Shown here piece by piece: positions 27,731 to 37,006 of a DNA stretch of 64,000 nt. Within the stretch, counting starts at the first letter, position 1. Every line of letters begins with the position of its first letter. Below the pieces are notes generated by a model. The model made no database searches. It had not been told where the DNA came from and was given only the letters and a program-made list of their open reading frames with translations. Location of the stretch: contig DAVR01000024.1 in assembly GCA_002507545.1 (NCBI GenBank), positions 62,001-126,000 on the forward strand. Direction: 5' to 3'. Source of the DNA: Archaeoglobus sp. UBA230. GTDB taxonomy: Archaea > Halobacteriota > Archaeoglobi > Archaeoglobales > Archaeoglobaceae. Position numbers and translations under genes: made by a program.

Positions 27731-28207
27731 ATGGTAGTTACACTTAGCGAATTCGCTCAGTTGTTGATAGCTACTGTTGACTTACTTTTGCAAATACTTG
27801 AAAATATCGCTACCCTTCTTATTCATGCTTCTACAAACAATACTCTTGCTACTCAAAATGCAAATCTGAATTTTTCCAACGTTTGGGGTGTTGCTTACGG
27901 AGCGTTGGTAGCAAACTACTGGATTTCTCAGATATTGATCGAAACGTTGAATGCTACAAAGTATAACATTGATGCACTGAAAAATTTCTCACTTGCTATA
28001 AACTATCTTGGAAGCAATGCTACGGTTGTGTTTGGTGACATAAACGCAAATTCAGGAATTTCCTATATTCAGAAGGGTGTTTATCAGAGACTGGTTACAA
28101 ACCAGACCGAACTAAATAGCCTTGCTTTAAGCCTCTCAAAGACCTTCAAAGCACAGGTGGAACTTCTCATCAAGCTAACTGAAGCCATTAACAAGACCTT
28201 TACCTGA
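27731..28207 (+). CDS. Hypothetical sequon-rich protein, 158 aa
   Basis: Unrecognised protein with a hydrophobic N-terminal helix (LLIATVDLLLQILENIATLL region) and at least seven Asn-X-Ser/Thr N-glycosylation sequons (NNT, NFS, NAT, NFS, NAT, NQT, NKT). It is rich in Leu, Asn, Thr and Ala and mostly helical. The sequons suggest an extracellular or surface location, although no classical cleavable signal is clear. A TATA-like AATTTATTAT lies about 27 nt before the ATG. The histidine-kinase gene follows 43 bp later. Confidence 0.65.
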   Translation: MVVTLSEFAQLLIATVDLLLQILENIATLLIHASTNNTLATQNANLNFSNVWGVAYGALVANYWISQILIETLNATKYNIDALKNFSLAINYLGSNATVVFGDINANSGISYIQKGVYQRLVTNQTELNSLALSLSKTFKAQVELLIKLTEAINKTFT

Positions 28208-28250
28208 TTTCCGAAAGCAATATATCTCTGTTCGTGCAGAGGGAAAAATA

Positions 28251-29225
28251 GTGATAGATTGGAAAAGGGTTGTTGATGGTCTACCAGCCGGGGTTGCTAT
28301 TTTCGACGATAAGGGCAGGATTGTATATGTAAATGGCAGAATATCTGACAGGACGGGTATAGAGGACGAACAAGTGAAAAAGAATCCTCTGAGCCTCATC
28401 CATCCAGAAGATGTGGACAAAGCAATCAAAACTATTGATGCAGCGTTGAGAGGTGAGACAAACAAGGAAGAATATCCGCTGCTTGTGAGAGCGGTAAAAA
28501 AAGGTGGGGGTTATCAATGGATTGAGGTAAGATTTAAGGAGATGGAGAGTGATGGTAGAAGGTACTTTGTGGCTGTTTTTACAGATGTCTCAGAAAGAAT
28601 CAGACTACAGAAAAAGATTGAAAGTCTTCTGGACTACTTAAAGTTCCTTAACAAGATGTTGAGGCACGACATTCTTAATGTCTTCACGAGAGTTTATACC
28701 TACGCAGAATTGCTGGAGGAAAAGCACGATGCAGGATTGATCCAGAAGATTAAAGAGAGTGTCGAAAGTGGTGTGAGAATAATTAAAAAGGTTGGGGAGC
28801 TTGAATCTTCTGCTGAAGAAGATAAAAAGCGTTTTAGGATTGGGGAGGTCGTAAGAGAGGTTGCTAAGGGATACAACGTGAGGGTAGAGGTGAAGGGCGA
28901 TGCTGAAATCATGGCGAATGATGGAATATACAGTGTGTTTGAAAACCTAATAGGGAATTCTGTTAAGCACGGTAAAGCAAGCAGAATCGAGATTGAAGTT
29001 CAAAAGGGTGAAAATGGTGTCTGTATAAGGGTTGCAGATGATGGAGTTGGCATACCTCCCCATATAACAGACAAAATCTTCGAAGAAGGTTTTACAACTG
29101 GTCCTGGTAACGGTTTAGGACTTTACATCGTCAGGAAGCTTGTAGAGAGTTTTGGTGGAAGTATAAAAGTTGAAAAAAGTGTTCCAAAAGGGACGGTTTT
29201 TGTGATTGAAATACCACAAACTTAA
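28251..29225 (+). CDS. PAS-domain sensor histidine kinase
   Basis: 324-aa cytoplasmic kinase without membrane segments. PAS domain at about residues 5-115 (VAIFDDKGRIVYVNGRISD; TDVSERIRLQ at its end), dimerisation helix with phospho-acceptor His139 (MLRHDILN), then HATPase domain with N-box ENLIGNSVKHG, G1 VADDGVGIP and G2 GNGLGLYIV. GTG start at 28251. No response regulator is adjacent. The stop shares 4 bp with convergent thiC. Confidence 0.92.
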   Translation: MIDWKRVVDGLPAGVAIFDDKGRIVYVNGRISDRTGIEDEQVKKNPLSLIHPEDVDKAIKTIDAALRGETNKEEYPLLVRAVKKGGGYQWIEVRFKEMESDGRRYFVAVFTDVSERIRLQKKIESLLDYLKFLNKMLRHDILNVFTRVYTYAELLEEKHDAGLIQKIKESVESGVRIIKKVGELESSAEEDKKRFRIGEVVREVAKGYNVRVEVKGDAEIMANDGIYSVFENLIGNSVKHGKASRIEIEVQKGENGVCIRVADDGVGIPPHITDKIFEEGFTTGPGNGLGLYIVRKLVESFGGSIKVEKSVPKGTVFVIEIPQT

Positions 29226-30505
29226 ACTTGGCGTTCTTCGAGGGCTTCCTTAACAAGTTTTATCGCACACAGATCGCCACACATGCTGCATGCATCGCTT
29301 TCTGACCTTCTTCTACCGTGCACTTCCTTCGCCTTCTCAGGATCAATGGATAGCTCAAATTGCCTCTTCCAATCGAGATTTTTTCTGGCAAGAGACATTT
29401 CATAATCTCTCTGCCTTGCCCTCTCTCTCTGCCCGTCCTTTACCAAGTCTATTGCGTGAGCTGCAATCTTTGCCGCAATAACGCCCTCTCTGACGTCCTC
29501 AACTGTCGGCAGTGCAAGGTGTTCTGAAGGAGTCACATAGCAGATAAAATCTGCTCCGGCCATTCCCGCAATGGCTGCGCCAATAGCTGCGGCTATATGG
29601 TCATATCCAGCGGCTATGTCGGTCACAAGAGGACCAAGGAGGTAGAGGGGGGCATTGTCGGTGACGCTCTTCATCGCCTTTACTGATGTCTCAATCTGGT
29701 CGAGAGGCACATGCCCTGGCCCTTCAACCATGCACTGCACTCCAGCTTCTCTGCATTTCTCAACAAGCTCACCAAGCATTATAAACTCGGTGTACTTCAC
29801 CCTATCTCCAGCGTCATGGATGCATCCCGGCCTGAAAGCATCACCAAGGCTGATGGTAACGTCATATTCCTTTAAAATTTCAAGAAGATAGTCGAAATCC
29901 TTGTAGTAGGGATTTTCCCTTTCATTGTGGAGCATCCAGCCGATAATAATTGCTCCTCCTCTGCTTACCACACCAAGGAGTCTGTTTGACCTTTTCAACC
30001 TTTCCACGCTCACCCAATTAACTCCAGAGTGAATTGTCATGAAGTCAACCCCATCCTTCGCCTGCCTCTCCACAACCCTGAAAAAGTCATCCTCGTCCAT
30101 GTCAACAACCATCCTGCAGTCCCTTGCAGCCTGATAAATTGGCACAGTACCAAATGGAACTTTAACAACTTCCATTATCCTCTTTCTAATTGAATCGAGG
30201 TCTCCTCCCGAAGATAAATCCATAACTGCATCTGCTCCTGCCTTCTGTGCAATGACTGCCTTTTCAACCTCCTCTTCAACGTTGATGTAGTCTGCTGAAG
30301 TTCCGACGTTGGCGTTGACCTTTGTTGAGGTGAGCATACCTATGGCTCTCGGCTTTATTTCCTCCCTAAGCACGTTTTTTGGTAATACAACATACCCGTG
30401 AGAGATAAGCCTAACCAACTTTTCAGGCTCAATTCCTTCATATTCTGCCGCCTTTCTGACAAATTCGGAAATGACTGCCTTTTTTGCCTCAGTGATTAGG
30501 GTCAT
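29222..30505 (-). CDS. thiC: Phosphomethylpyrimidine synthase (radical SAM)
   Basis: 427-aa ThiC that converts aminoimidazole ribotide to the HMP-P pyrimidine of thiamine. The unusual C-terminal cluster motif CxxCxxxxC is present (SDACSMCGDLCAIK). Core segments include TSADYINVEEEV, DLSSGGDLD, TIHSGVNW, GDAFRPGCIHDA and VEGPGHVPLDQ. With Thi4, this supplies both thiamine halves. No TPP riboswitch was recognised upstream. Confidence 0.96.
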   Translation of the reverse strand: MTLITEAKKAVISEFVRKAAEYEGIEPEKLVRLISHGYVVLPKNVLREEIKPRAIGMLTSTKVNANVGTSADYINVEEEVEKAVIAQKAGADAVMDLSSGGDLDSIRKRIMEVVKVPFGTVPIYQAARDCRMVVDMDEDDFFRVVERQAKDGVDFMTIHSGVNWVSVERLKRSNRLLGVVSRGGAIIIGWMLHNERENPYYKDFDYLLEILKEYDVTISLGDAFRPGCIHDAGDRVKYTEFIMLGELVEKCREAGVQCMVEGPGHVPLDQIETSVKAMKSVTDNAPLYLLGPLVTDIAAGYDHIAAAIGAAIAGMAGADFICYVTPSEHLALPTVEDVREGVIAAKIAAHAIDLVKDGQRERARQRDYEMSLARKNLDWKRQFELSIDPEKAKEVHGRRRSESDACSMCGDLCAIKLVKEALEERQV

Positions 30506-30544
30506 AATACTAAAAAAGACATGAGGGCAAAAAAATTTTGCCCG

Positions 30545-31636
30545 CTAAAAGTGACTCATGATCTCATCAACGAGGGCATAGGAAGATTTTATCTTGCTCA
30601 CATCTCCGAAGTATGTCAGATTCCATATCACGATGTGGCTCACTCCGAGTTTTTCATACTGCTCAAACTGCTGAACGATTTCTTCAGGCGTTCCTGCCAC
30701 ATAGGCGATTCTCATTATTTCATCGGGAACTTGCTTTATTGCCTCCATGATTTGATCCTTGGTATATTTTGTTGGAATGTAGTCCAGCAGGCCATAGAAC
30801 TTCCCGAAGGGATGTTTGTAGCCGAGAGCTTCATAGAATTCCGAGGGAAGGAGAAGGGCGTGCACCTTCAGAATCGGAGATTGCAGAAGTTTCTCCACAT
30901 CTTCTGGCTTCTCATCAACGATCAGGCTAATGAATATGGCTTTTGTTATCTCATCCGGGTCTCTACCGAACTCCTTCGCGTATTTGTCCAGCTTCTCTGC
31001 TCTCTCTGCGTATGCTTGGGGTGGAAGAGTGGTAGGCAGCCATCCATCCCCATGCTTTGCCGTAAGCTTTAGCATTCTGTCTCCATGAGCGCCGAACCAG
31101 AAAGGCATCTCCCCAACAGGTTTTACGTCAAATACAGCATCCTCCAGTCTGTAAAACTTACCCTCATAGTTAACAGTCTCTCCATAATCCGTAGAGAGGA
31201 GCAGTTTCATGATCTCAACAGCCTCTTCAAGTCTTGCTACAGGCCTTTCAAAGTCTATGCCATAGGGCACAATGTTTTCCGCCTCTCCTGCACCGATACC
31301 CAGAATAAACCTTCCGTTGGTAGCGTGATCTGCTGTTACAGCCTGCTGAAGTAAAACAGCAGGATGTCTCCTGAAAACCTCAGTGACGCTCACTCCAAAC
31401 TTTATTCTTTCCGTAAAAGGTGCAGAGTAGCAGATTTCGCAGAAAGCGTCATAGAACATGTGGCATGATGGATAGCGCATTGCAAATACAGTCTCTTTCC
31501 ACAGATCATGTGGATACCAGCCCATCAGGTGGTCGGCAACCCATATTGCAGCGTAGCCCTTCTCTTCCATCCTCTTGGCAGTTTTTGGAACATCACCAAT
31601 CGGCGGGAAGGTTGGTGCAACGGTTCCGAACTCCAT
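30545..31636 (-). CDS. Luciferase-like (LLM) F420-dependent oxidoreductase
   Basis: 363-aa LLM-class TIM-barrel protein: EFGTVAPTFPPIGDVPKTAKRM, AIWVADHLMGW, GVSVTEVFRRHPAVLLQQAVTADH and GRFILGIGAGEAEN with the F420/flavin-binding pattern. It is related to methylene-tetrahydromethanopterin reductase and F420-dependent dehydrogenases. The substrate is unknown; F420 as cofactor is inferred from the archaeal context. Confidence 0.85.
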   Translation of the reverse strand: MEFGTVAPTFPPIGDVPKTAKRMEEKGYAAIWVADHLMGWYPHDLWKETVFAMRYPSCHMFYDAFCEICYSAPFTERIKFGVSVTEVFRRHPAVLLQQAVTADHATNGRFILGIGAGEAENIVPYGIDFERPVARLEEAVEIMKLLLSTDYGETVNYEGKFYRLEDAVFDVKPVGEMPFWFGAHGDRMLKLTAKHGDGWLPTTLPPQAYAERAEKLDKYAKEFGRDPDEITKAIFISLIVDEKPEDVEKLLQSPILKVHALLLPSEFYEALGYKHPFGKFYGLLDYIPTKYTKDQIMEAIKQVPDEIMRIAYVAGTPEEIVQQFEQYEKLGVSHIVIWNLTYFGDVSKIKSSYALVDEIMSHF

Positions 31637-31681
31637 GACTGCAAAAAGATTTCGGACTTTATGAACTTTTTCATTTAAAAA

Positions 31682-32164
31682 TTAACGATACATAGACATG
31701 TCAACTTCCGAATGTCCTCCAAAGGTCTTCTGCATCACCCAGATGACGAAGAGCTTGCAGCGGTGAACCTGCTTTAAGGCATCCATGAACAGATTCTTGT
31801 TCAGACCATCAAAGTAAACCTCCCTCGTGAACTGGAATATCTGGGGGTCTTTCACATTCGGTAGAATCTGAAAACCAGTCTCAAGAAACAGCAGCCTGAA
31901 TCGTATATCCCATAAAATCTCATCTCTTTTTGCTTCTCCGAGGCTCATGATGGAGCGATAATGTTCATCACTAAGCTTAACACCGGACGCTATCACAATC
32001 ATGTCGTCCCTGTTTTTGGGGAAAACGATGTCTATATACTGTCTCGAATTAGGAGGAATTTCGGCAATGAAGTGGTAATCGGCATTTTCGTCGGCAATCT
32101 TGTCCTTGTAAACCCCCTCGTCAACCAGCCAATCCCTGACTTTCTTTGCTATTTCATCCTTCAT
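31682..32164 (-). CDS. DUF2299-like hypothetical protein
   Basis: 160-aa soluble protein starting MKDEIAKKVRDWLVDEGVY, with strands ADYHFIAEIPPN and YIDIVFPKNRDDMIVIASG. This resembles the DUF2299 family found in several archaea; function unknown. It lies downstream of the Fe-S protein gene on the same strand. Confidence 0.65.
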   Translation of the reverse strand: MKDEIAKKVRDWLVDEGVYKDKIADENADYHFIAEIPPNSRQYIDIVFPKNRDDMIVIASGVKLSDEHYRSIMSLGEAKRDEILWDIRFRLLFLETGFQILPNVKDPQIFQFTREVYFDGLNKNLFMDALKQVHRCKLFVIWVMQKTFGGHSEVDMSMYR

Positions 32165-32180
32165 ATGGTTCGATTGTCAA

Positions 32181-32915
32181 TCAGGCTTTATTTTTCTTCC
32201 CCCATGGGCAAACTTTGATGCAAATTCCACAGACCATTGTTCCTATGTTCGGGTCTGCGGCAAATTCCTTGAGCTTTGAGGCACATTTGTCAACGTCAAA
32301 GACCTCCTCTCTTTCGGGATAATTTTCGAATTCGGAGAAATGCAAAGCCTTGGTGATACAGTGATCAATGCACTCCTTGCATTTCCCACATCTGTTTTTC
32401 GCTGGTTTTCCAGCTTTGAGTGGCATATCTGTCAGAATGCTTGCCAGCCTTAACCTTGGACCGAATTCAGGGGTGATGAGGAGAAGATTTCTGCCGATCC
32501 ACCCCACACCAGCAGCCCTCGCAATGGCCTTATGGGAGATGTAGCTCCTCCAGTAAAGACCATCTATTACCTTAGATGCCGGGATAGGAAGTGCTTTATA
32601 CCCTTCTTTTTCAATGTATCTGCTCAACCTGAGGGCAATGTTATCGAGAAGGTCGTTGGCCACAACATAATAGCGGGAATATACTGGCCTTGATTCGGGT
32701 AGCAAGTCAAATATCGGGTCTGGAAGTTTCACACCAACAGTGATTCCAAAGTCAAAACTCTCGAGCAGGTTTTCAGGGTAAACGGGGTAACCTCTGATAG
32801 CGTCCAAATCTGCAACCCCAAAAATGTCCGCTCCCAACTCAAATGCCAGTTCTGAAATTTCCATGTGGTGTGATGTTTTTAACCAACTTAAATCTTCCGC
32901 AGCCTTTTTTAACAT
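32181..32915 (-). CDS. Double 4Fe-4S cluster protein, epoxyqueuosine reductase (QueG)-like
   Basis: About 244 aa. It has the QueG/reductive-dehalogenase-like segment GVGWIGRNLLLITPEFGPRLRL and a C-terminal ferredoxin-type pair of cluster motifs: CGKCKECIDHC and a second set completed by VCGICIKVCPWG. Shorter than bacterial QueG and lacking its HEAT-repeat tail, so the substrate is uncertain. ATG 32915 lies 26 nt from a TATA-like box; an upstream TTG at 32924 is possible. Confidence 0.75.
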   Translation of the reverse strand: MLKKAAEDLSWLKTSHHMEISELAFELGADIFGVADLDAIRGYPVYPENLLESFDFGITVGVKLPDPIFDLLPESRPVYSRYYVVANDLLDNIALRLSRYIEKEGYKALPIPASKVIDGLYWRSYISHKAIARAAGVGWIGRNLLLITPEFGPRLRLASILTDMPLKAGKPAKNRCGKCKECIDHCITKALHFSEFENYPEREEVFDVDKCASKLKEFAADPNIGTMVCGICIKVCPWGKKNKA

Positions 32916-32933
32916 GACCGACAAATTAGCACA

Positions 32934-32946
32934 GCATATTTAAAAA
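32934..32946. promoter_or_regulatory. Shared bidirectional TATA-like box
   Basis: CATATTTAAAAAA lies about 26 nt from the leftward ATG (32915) and about 28 nt from the rightward ATG (32970). One AT-rich element may drive both divergent, leaderless genes. Confidence 0.5.
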
Positions 32947-32969
32947 ATGTTGCCGTCTAAGCTTAAACA

Positions 32970-33584
32970 ATGAAGCTGTTCGACAAGGTTTACGCCTACA
33001 TTTGGGGAAAGGCATTTTATGACTCCTCAAACTGCTATATCATAGCCGATGAGGAGTTTGTTGTTATTGATCCGGGCACTTTTAAGAGTTACACCAACCT
33101 ACTCGGTTTGATGAGGAACGATGGGATTGAAAAAGTTGATTTCGTAATAAACACGCATTTGCACAGGGATCATTGCGAGAGTAACGTCATGTTTACTGAA
33201 AAAGGTGCCTTGCTTGGATTTGACGAAAAGGATAGCCAGGTTTCCCAGTTCCGCTTTAATTCAGACATCAAGCTTGGAAAGGTTTTTGTTGTTGGCAGCA
33301 CTGAGATAGAGGTAATCAGGACGCCCGGACACTCGCCCGGTAGTCTGACCTTCTTCCTCCCTGATTATTCCGCCGCCATAACCGGTGATTTGATTTTTGA
33401 AGGTGGAGTTCCGGGTAGGTTCGACATATATGGCAGCAACAAAAAGGATTTGGCTAAGTCACTCGAAAAAATAAGAACACTGGAGGCGGAATACATCCTC
33501 CCCGGCCACAAGAGGATTATGGAGGGTAGAGAGGGTATTGACGCTCTTCTCGAGAGAGGAATAGAGTTTCTCAGCATCTACTGA
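32970..33584 (+). CDS. Metallo-beta-lactamase-fold hydrolase
   Basis: 204-aa MBL-fold protein: VINTHLHRDHCESN (HxHxDH variant HLHRDH), later IRTPGHSPGSLTFFLPD with the third histidine, ITGDLIFEG with bridging Asp, and ILPGHKRI. The fold fits glyoxalase II-like thioesterases or similar hydrolases; substrate unknown. Cytoplasmic, probably leaderless. Confidence 0.88.
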   Translation: MKLFDKVYAYIWGKAFYDSSNCYIIADEEFVVIDPGTFKSYTNLLGLMRNDGIEKVDFVINTHLHRDHCESNVMFTEKGALLGFDEKDSQVSQFRFNSDIKLGKVFVVGSTEIEVIRTPGHSPGSLTFFLPDYSAAITGDLIFEGGVPGRFDIYGSNKKDLAKSLEKIRTLEAEYILPGHKRIMEGREGIDALLERGIEFLSIY

Positions 33585-33623
33585 TGGCATAACCCATTTA
33601 TTACCTCCTGTCGAATCACATAA

Positions 33624-35924
33624 GTGGTGGAGGAGTTATTCTGCTCGCAATGCGGCAGACTCAAGACAAGGTGTATCTGCAGGAAGGAAACGATAAGGCA
33701 GAAAAATCTGGAGATGCTCCGGAAAGTTGGTTACAGAAAAATGCTCGAACCTATTTTTAACTGCGAAGATGAAATCGTAATGTACAGAATTTTCAGCCCT
33801 TTCCGTGAATATCCGACAAAACCCCTTGATTTTCTACCCCATAAGCTCTCAGAAGTGTTGAAGAGTAGGGAGATAACCAAACTTTATGAATTTCAGAAAA
33901 AAGCCATAGAACTTCTCATGAAAGGTAAAAATGTGGTAATTACGGCTCCAACTGGTTTTGGTAAAACTGAGGCCTTCGCCATTCCGCTTATCGAGAAAGT
34001 GTTAAGAGGAGGAAAGGGCATAATATTTTATCCCACAAAAGCGCTTGCAAGAGATCAAGAACTGAAAATAAAAGAATACTCGGCATCTGTTGGATTGAAG
34101 GCAGTAAGATTCGATGGCGATTCGGATTCTACAAGCAGAAAGCTTGTTCTCGGTGGTAAAGCGGATATAATACTAACCAACCCAGATATGGTTGACTACC
34201 ATCTCAGGTATACTCCAGCCTTTCGCCATTTCTGCCGTGATGTCGTTTTTGTCGCAGTTGATGAACTTCACACCTATACTGGGGTTCTGGGAAGCAACAT
34301 GCATTATCTCATGAAAAGACTTTCGAGATTTGCCGATTTTCAGGTTGCGTGTGCGTCAGCAACTCTGTCAAACGCCAAAGAGTTTGCGGAGGAGCTTTTT
34401 GATCGAGAATTTATCCATGTGAGTGGAGAGCACAGAAAGGCAACGCTATACCTCATCGCTCGCTACACGCCGAGTATGTATTCTACAATCAGAGACATCG
34501 TGATGGCTTTGAGAAACAGGAAAATAATTGTTTTTGGTAACAGTTACAGGAGCGTTGAGACCATAAATCTTGTCCTGAGGAGATCAGGCATTAAATCTGC
34601 AATACATAAAAGCGGGCTGCCCAAGGACGTAAGGAGGGGTGTGGAGGAAAGATTCCGGAATGGTGAGATAAATGTTGTTGTGGCAACTCCAACTCTCGAG
34701 CTTGGAATTGATGTCGGCGATGTGGATGTCGTGATTTCTGAGCTTGTCCCCTACAGCCAGATGCAGCAGAGAATGGGAAGAGCGGGGAGGAAAGGACAGG
34801 AGAGTGTGGGAATCATAGTTTTGAGAGAAGAAGATTCGATAAGCACCTACTACAAAAACAATCCAGAAGAATATTTCAGGGATGAGGCAAGTGGTTATGT
34901 GGAGAGGAAAAATGAGGAGATTATGAAGTACCAGATACTTTCTATGTGCATCGAGAGACCGCTAAAGGATGATGAGGCGGAAGAATACATCCAGACTTTG
35001 AATGAGCTTGAAAGTAGGGGGCTGGTTATAAAGAGGGGCGGCATGTATTTACCAACAGCCCTTGGACTCGAGTTTGCAAAAAGCTTCAGCATGCGTGGCA
35101 TAGGAGATTCGGTCAAAATGTACTGCGATGGAAAGCTTATTGGAGAAAGAACTTTGCCCATCGCCGTTAAAGAACTCTTTCCCGGCAGCATAATAATTCA
35201 CAACGGCGTGAGATACCGCTCCCAAGAGCTTGATTTAAGAAAACTTAGAGCAGAACTCGTTAGTATCGGGGACGGGAACGAGATCACTGATCCCCTCTAC
35301 ACAACAATTCCAAGGGTCGTTGATGTTGAAGCCGAGATTTTCGAACCTGTAAACGCCTGCTACTGCACCCTTGAAATCACAATCATCCTCCACGGATACA
35401 TCGAGAGAAACGTCTTTGAGAAGGAAAGAAAGAGCATTCGTCATCTCGACGAGCCCGTCAGCTACACCTTCAGGACAAAGGGTGTGATCTTCTCCGCCCC
35501 TTTCCCCAACCCCGAGGATTACGAGGACTACTATGCTGGAAGCTTCCATGCCCTTGAGCATGTTCTGATTGAAACGACTGATGCTATAACCGGAGGAGGT
35601 AGCAGAGAAATGGGAGGAATTTCCGTTCCGGAAGGAGATATTTTTATATACGACGCAACAGCTGGTGGCAGTGGTTTATCCAAGCTGCTTTTCAAAAGAT
35701 TAAACCGAGCATTCAAAATTGCACAGAGCATACTCAAGGGTTGTGAGTGCAACAGAGTTGACGGCTGTCCGAGATGCACCTACAGCTACCAGTGCGGAAA
35801 CAACAACCAGCCCCTAAACAGAATAGGGGCTTTGAACATTGCTGAAAAAGTTCTAAGAGGTGAGATAAGAAGAACTGACTGGAAAAAGTATAGTGAAGTT
35901 GCTGAGTTTCGATATTTTCCTTAG
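33624..35924 (+). CDS. DEAD/DEAH-box helicase with DUF1998 domain (MrfA/Hrq1-like)
   Basis: 766-aa superfamily 2 helicase. A short N-terminal Cys cluster (CSQCGRLKTRCIC) precedes the motor: motif I APTGFGKTEAF, Ia YPTKALARDQ, II VDELHTYTG (DELH), III ASATLSN, V ELGIDVGDVDVV, VI QMQQRMGRAGRKGQ. The C-terminal DUF1998 region ends in a four-Cys site (CECNRVDGCPRCTYSYQCG). Related proteins (Hrq1, MrfA) act in DNA crosslink or mitomycin-damage repair. GTG 33624 lies about 27 nt after a TATA-like CATTTATTA. The stop shares 4 bp with UPF0058. Confidence 0.88.
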   Translation: MVEELFCSQCGRLKTRCICRKETIRQKNLEMLRKVGYRKMLEPIFNCEDEIVMYRIFSPFREYPTKPLDFLPHKLSEVLKSREITKLYEFQKKAIELLMKGKNVVITAPTGFGKTEAFAIPLIEKVLRGGKGIIFYPTKALARDQELKIKEYSASVGLKAVRFDGDSDSTSRKLVLGGKADIILTNPDMVDYHLRYTPAFRHFCRDVVFVAVDELHTYTGVLGSNMHYLMKRLSRFADFQVACASATLSNAKEFAEELFDREFIHVSGEHRKATLYLIARYTPSMYSTIRDIVMALRNRKIIVFGNSYRSVETINLVLRRSGIKSAIHKSGLPKDVRRGVEERFRNGEINVVVATPTLELGIDVGDVDVVISELVPYSQMQQRMGRAGRKGQESVGIIVLREEDSISTYYKNNPEEYFRDEASGYVERKNEEIMKYQILSMCIERPLKDDEAEEYIQTLNELESRGLVIKRGGMYLPTALGLEFAKSFSMRGIGDSVKMYCDGKLIGERTLPIAVKELFPGSIIIHNGVRYRSQELDLRKLRAELVSIGDGNEITDPLYTTIPRVVDVEAEIFEPVNACYCTLEITIILHGYIERNVFEKERKSIRHLDEPVSYTFRTKGVIFSAPFPNPEDYEDYYAGSFHALEHVLIETTDAITGGGSREMGGISVPEGDIFIYDATAGGSGLSKLLFKRLNRAFKIAQSILKGCECNRVDGCPRCTYSYQCGNNNQPLNRIGALNIAEKVLRGEIRRTDWKKYSEVAEFRYFP

Positions 35925-36199
35925 TACGTCGCCCTAACCATCGCGATTTTCTTAAGAGTTTTGCAAACTTCTTCAGCTTCTCTCTCCTTTCCCATTGCCT
36001 TCATTATTCCCATGCATAGTTTGAAAATTGCTTCCTGATGCTCGTTTTTCTGTCTGAAAATCTGCACGGGCGATATCTTCAAATCGTCGTACTCTCTGAA
36101 GTATTCGTTGTCAATACCATAGCATTCAAAAGTTTTTTTGACATGGAAAAGCAACAAATGCAGATGAACAAGCTCTTCTTTGCCAAACTGGCCAGACAT
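35921..36199 (-). CDS. UPF0058 family protein
   Basis: 92-aa archaeal protein. The KEELVHLHLLLFHVKKTFE helix and the following EYDDLKISPVQIFRQKNEHQEAIFKL-like helices (short quote: ISPVQIFRQKNEHQ) match the UPF0058 family. All-helical; function unknown. Convergent with the helicase gene, sharing a 4-bp stop overlap. Confidence 0.75.
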   Translation of the reverse strand: MSGQFGKEELVHLHLLLFHVKKTFECYGIDNEYFREYDDLKISPVQIFRQKNEHQEAIFKLCMGIMKAMGKEREAEEVCKTLKKIAMVRATY

Positions 36200-36297
36200 A
36201 ATTTCGCTTCGAATAAGGACACTTAAATGTATCGGTAAATCCGAAATTAGGAAAATTTAAATTTTAAAAAAGAATATAATAATTTATCATCACACAA

Positions 36298-36588
36298 CTA
36301 TACAAGTGTAAACAATTGCTCAAGAATTCTAACAAGCCTCTTGCCACTCTCAGTCAATTGATAGGAATCAGAAGTTTTATCTACTATCCTAAGCTGCATC
36401 AGGGCCTTTAAATGTCTGTCTAAAATTCCAGGATTCAACTTGGTCTCAAACATCAACTGAGAAAATCGAAGGGGCTTTCTGTCGAGGCTAAAAAGGATGT
36501 TACTCATGCCACTGCGGGATATGATTTTCAAAACCTTTTCACTTTCTCCGTTCGGTTTTTTTCCGAACAATGTATCGACATCTAGCAC
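36298..36588 (-). CDS. Winged-helix transcriptional regulator
   Basis: 96-aa protein with a single wHTH: ILFSLDRKPLRFSQLMFETK, recognition helix PGILDRHLKALMQLRIV, and a wing SDSYQLTESGKRLVRILEQ. This matches HTH domains of the ArsR/PadR-like small archaeal regulators. GTG start with upstream GAGGTGG. Divergent from a small unknown gene, which may be its target. Confidence 0.75.
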   Translation of the reverse strand: MLDVDTLFGKKPNGESEKVLKIISRSGMSNILFSLDRKPLRFSQLMFETKLNPGILDRHLKALMQLRIVDKTSDSYQLTESGKRLVRILEQLFTLV

Positions 36589-36763
36589 CCTACCACCTCA
36601 CTGATCACGTTTTCATGATTACTATAATTGTAATTACCGACATAATATAACCTTTGTGGTTGGGCTTGAAATTACAAAAATGCAATTCAATACAATTATT
36701 TATAAGATTTAAATCACACAATTGCAGAAAAATGCTTTATTTTGTCGAGAAATAGACTCTGCA

Positions 36764-37006
36764 ATGGTCATTAGCACTCTTGAGAGCAATATCATAAAGT
36801 TATCTATTGTTCAAAGAAAAACAATGGCACTTATAGTTATGGATGTCGAAAAACTGAGCTACAGGGTTGTTGACTGTTCTCGAAAACTCTTCTGCAGAAT
36901 CCATGTCTCAAAAAGTTGTCCTGCTTACTGCCCAGTAATTGTTGCAGCTAAGGATTTTGTTACGAGAAGACGGGAACCAAAAGCAGAAGTTAAGGTTTTG
37001 GAGTAG
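36764..37006 (+). CDS. Possible small cysteine-containing protein
   Basis: 80 aa if started at ATG 36764 (the frame is open to TTG 36722). The C-terminal half holds a tight group of cysteines (DCSRKLFC and SKSCPAYCPVIV). I recognise no family. TATA-like sequences at about 36698-36716 support transcription in this direction. Its 3' end overlaps the RHH-like gene by 17 bp. It may not be a real gene. Confidence 0.4.
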   Translation: MVISTLESNIIKLSIVQRKTMALIVMDVEKLSYRVVDCSRKLFCRIHVSKSCPAYCPVIVAAKDFVTRRREPKAEVKVLE

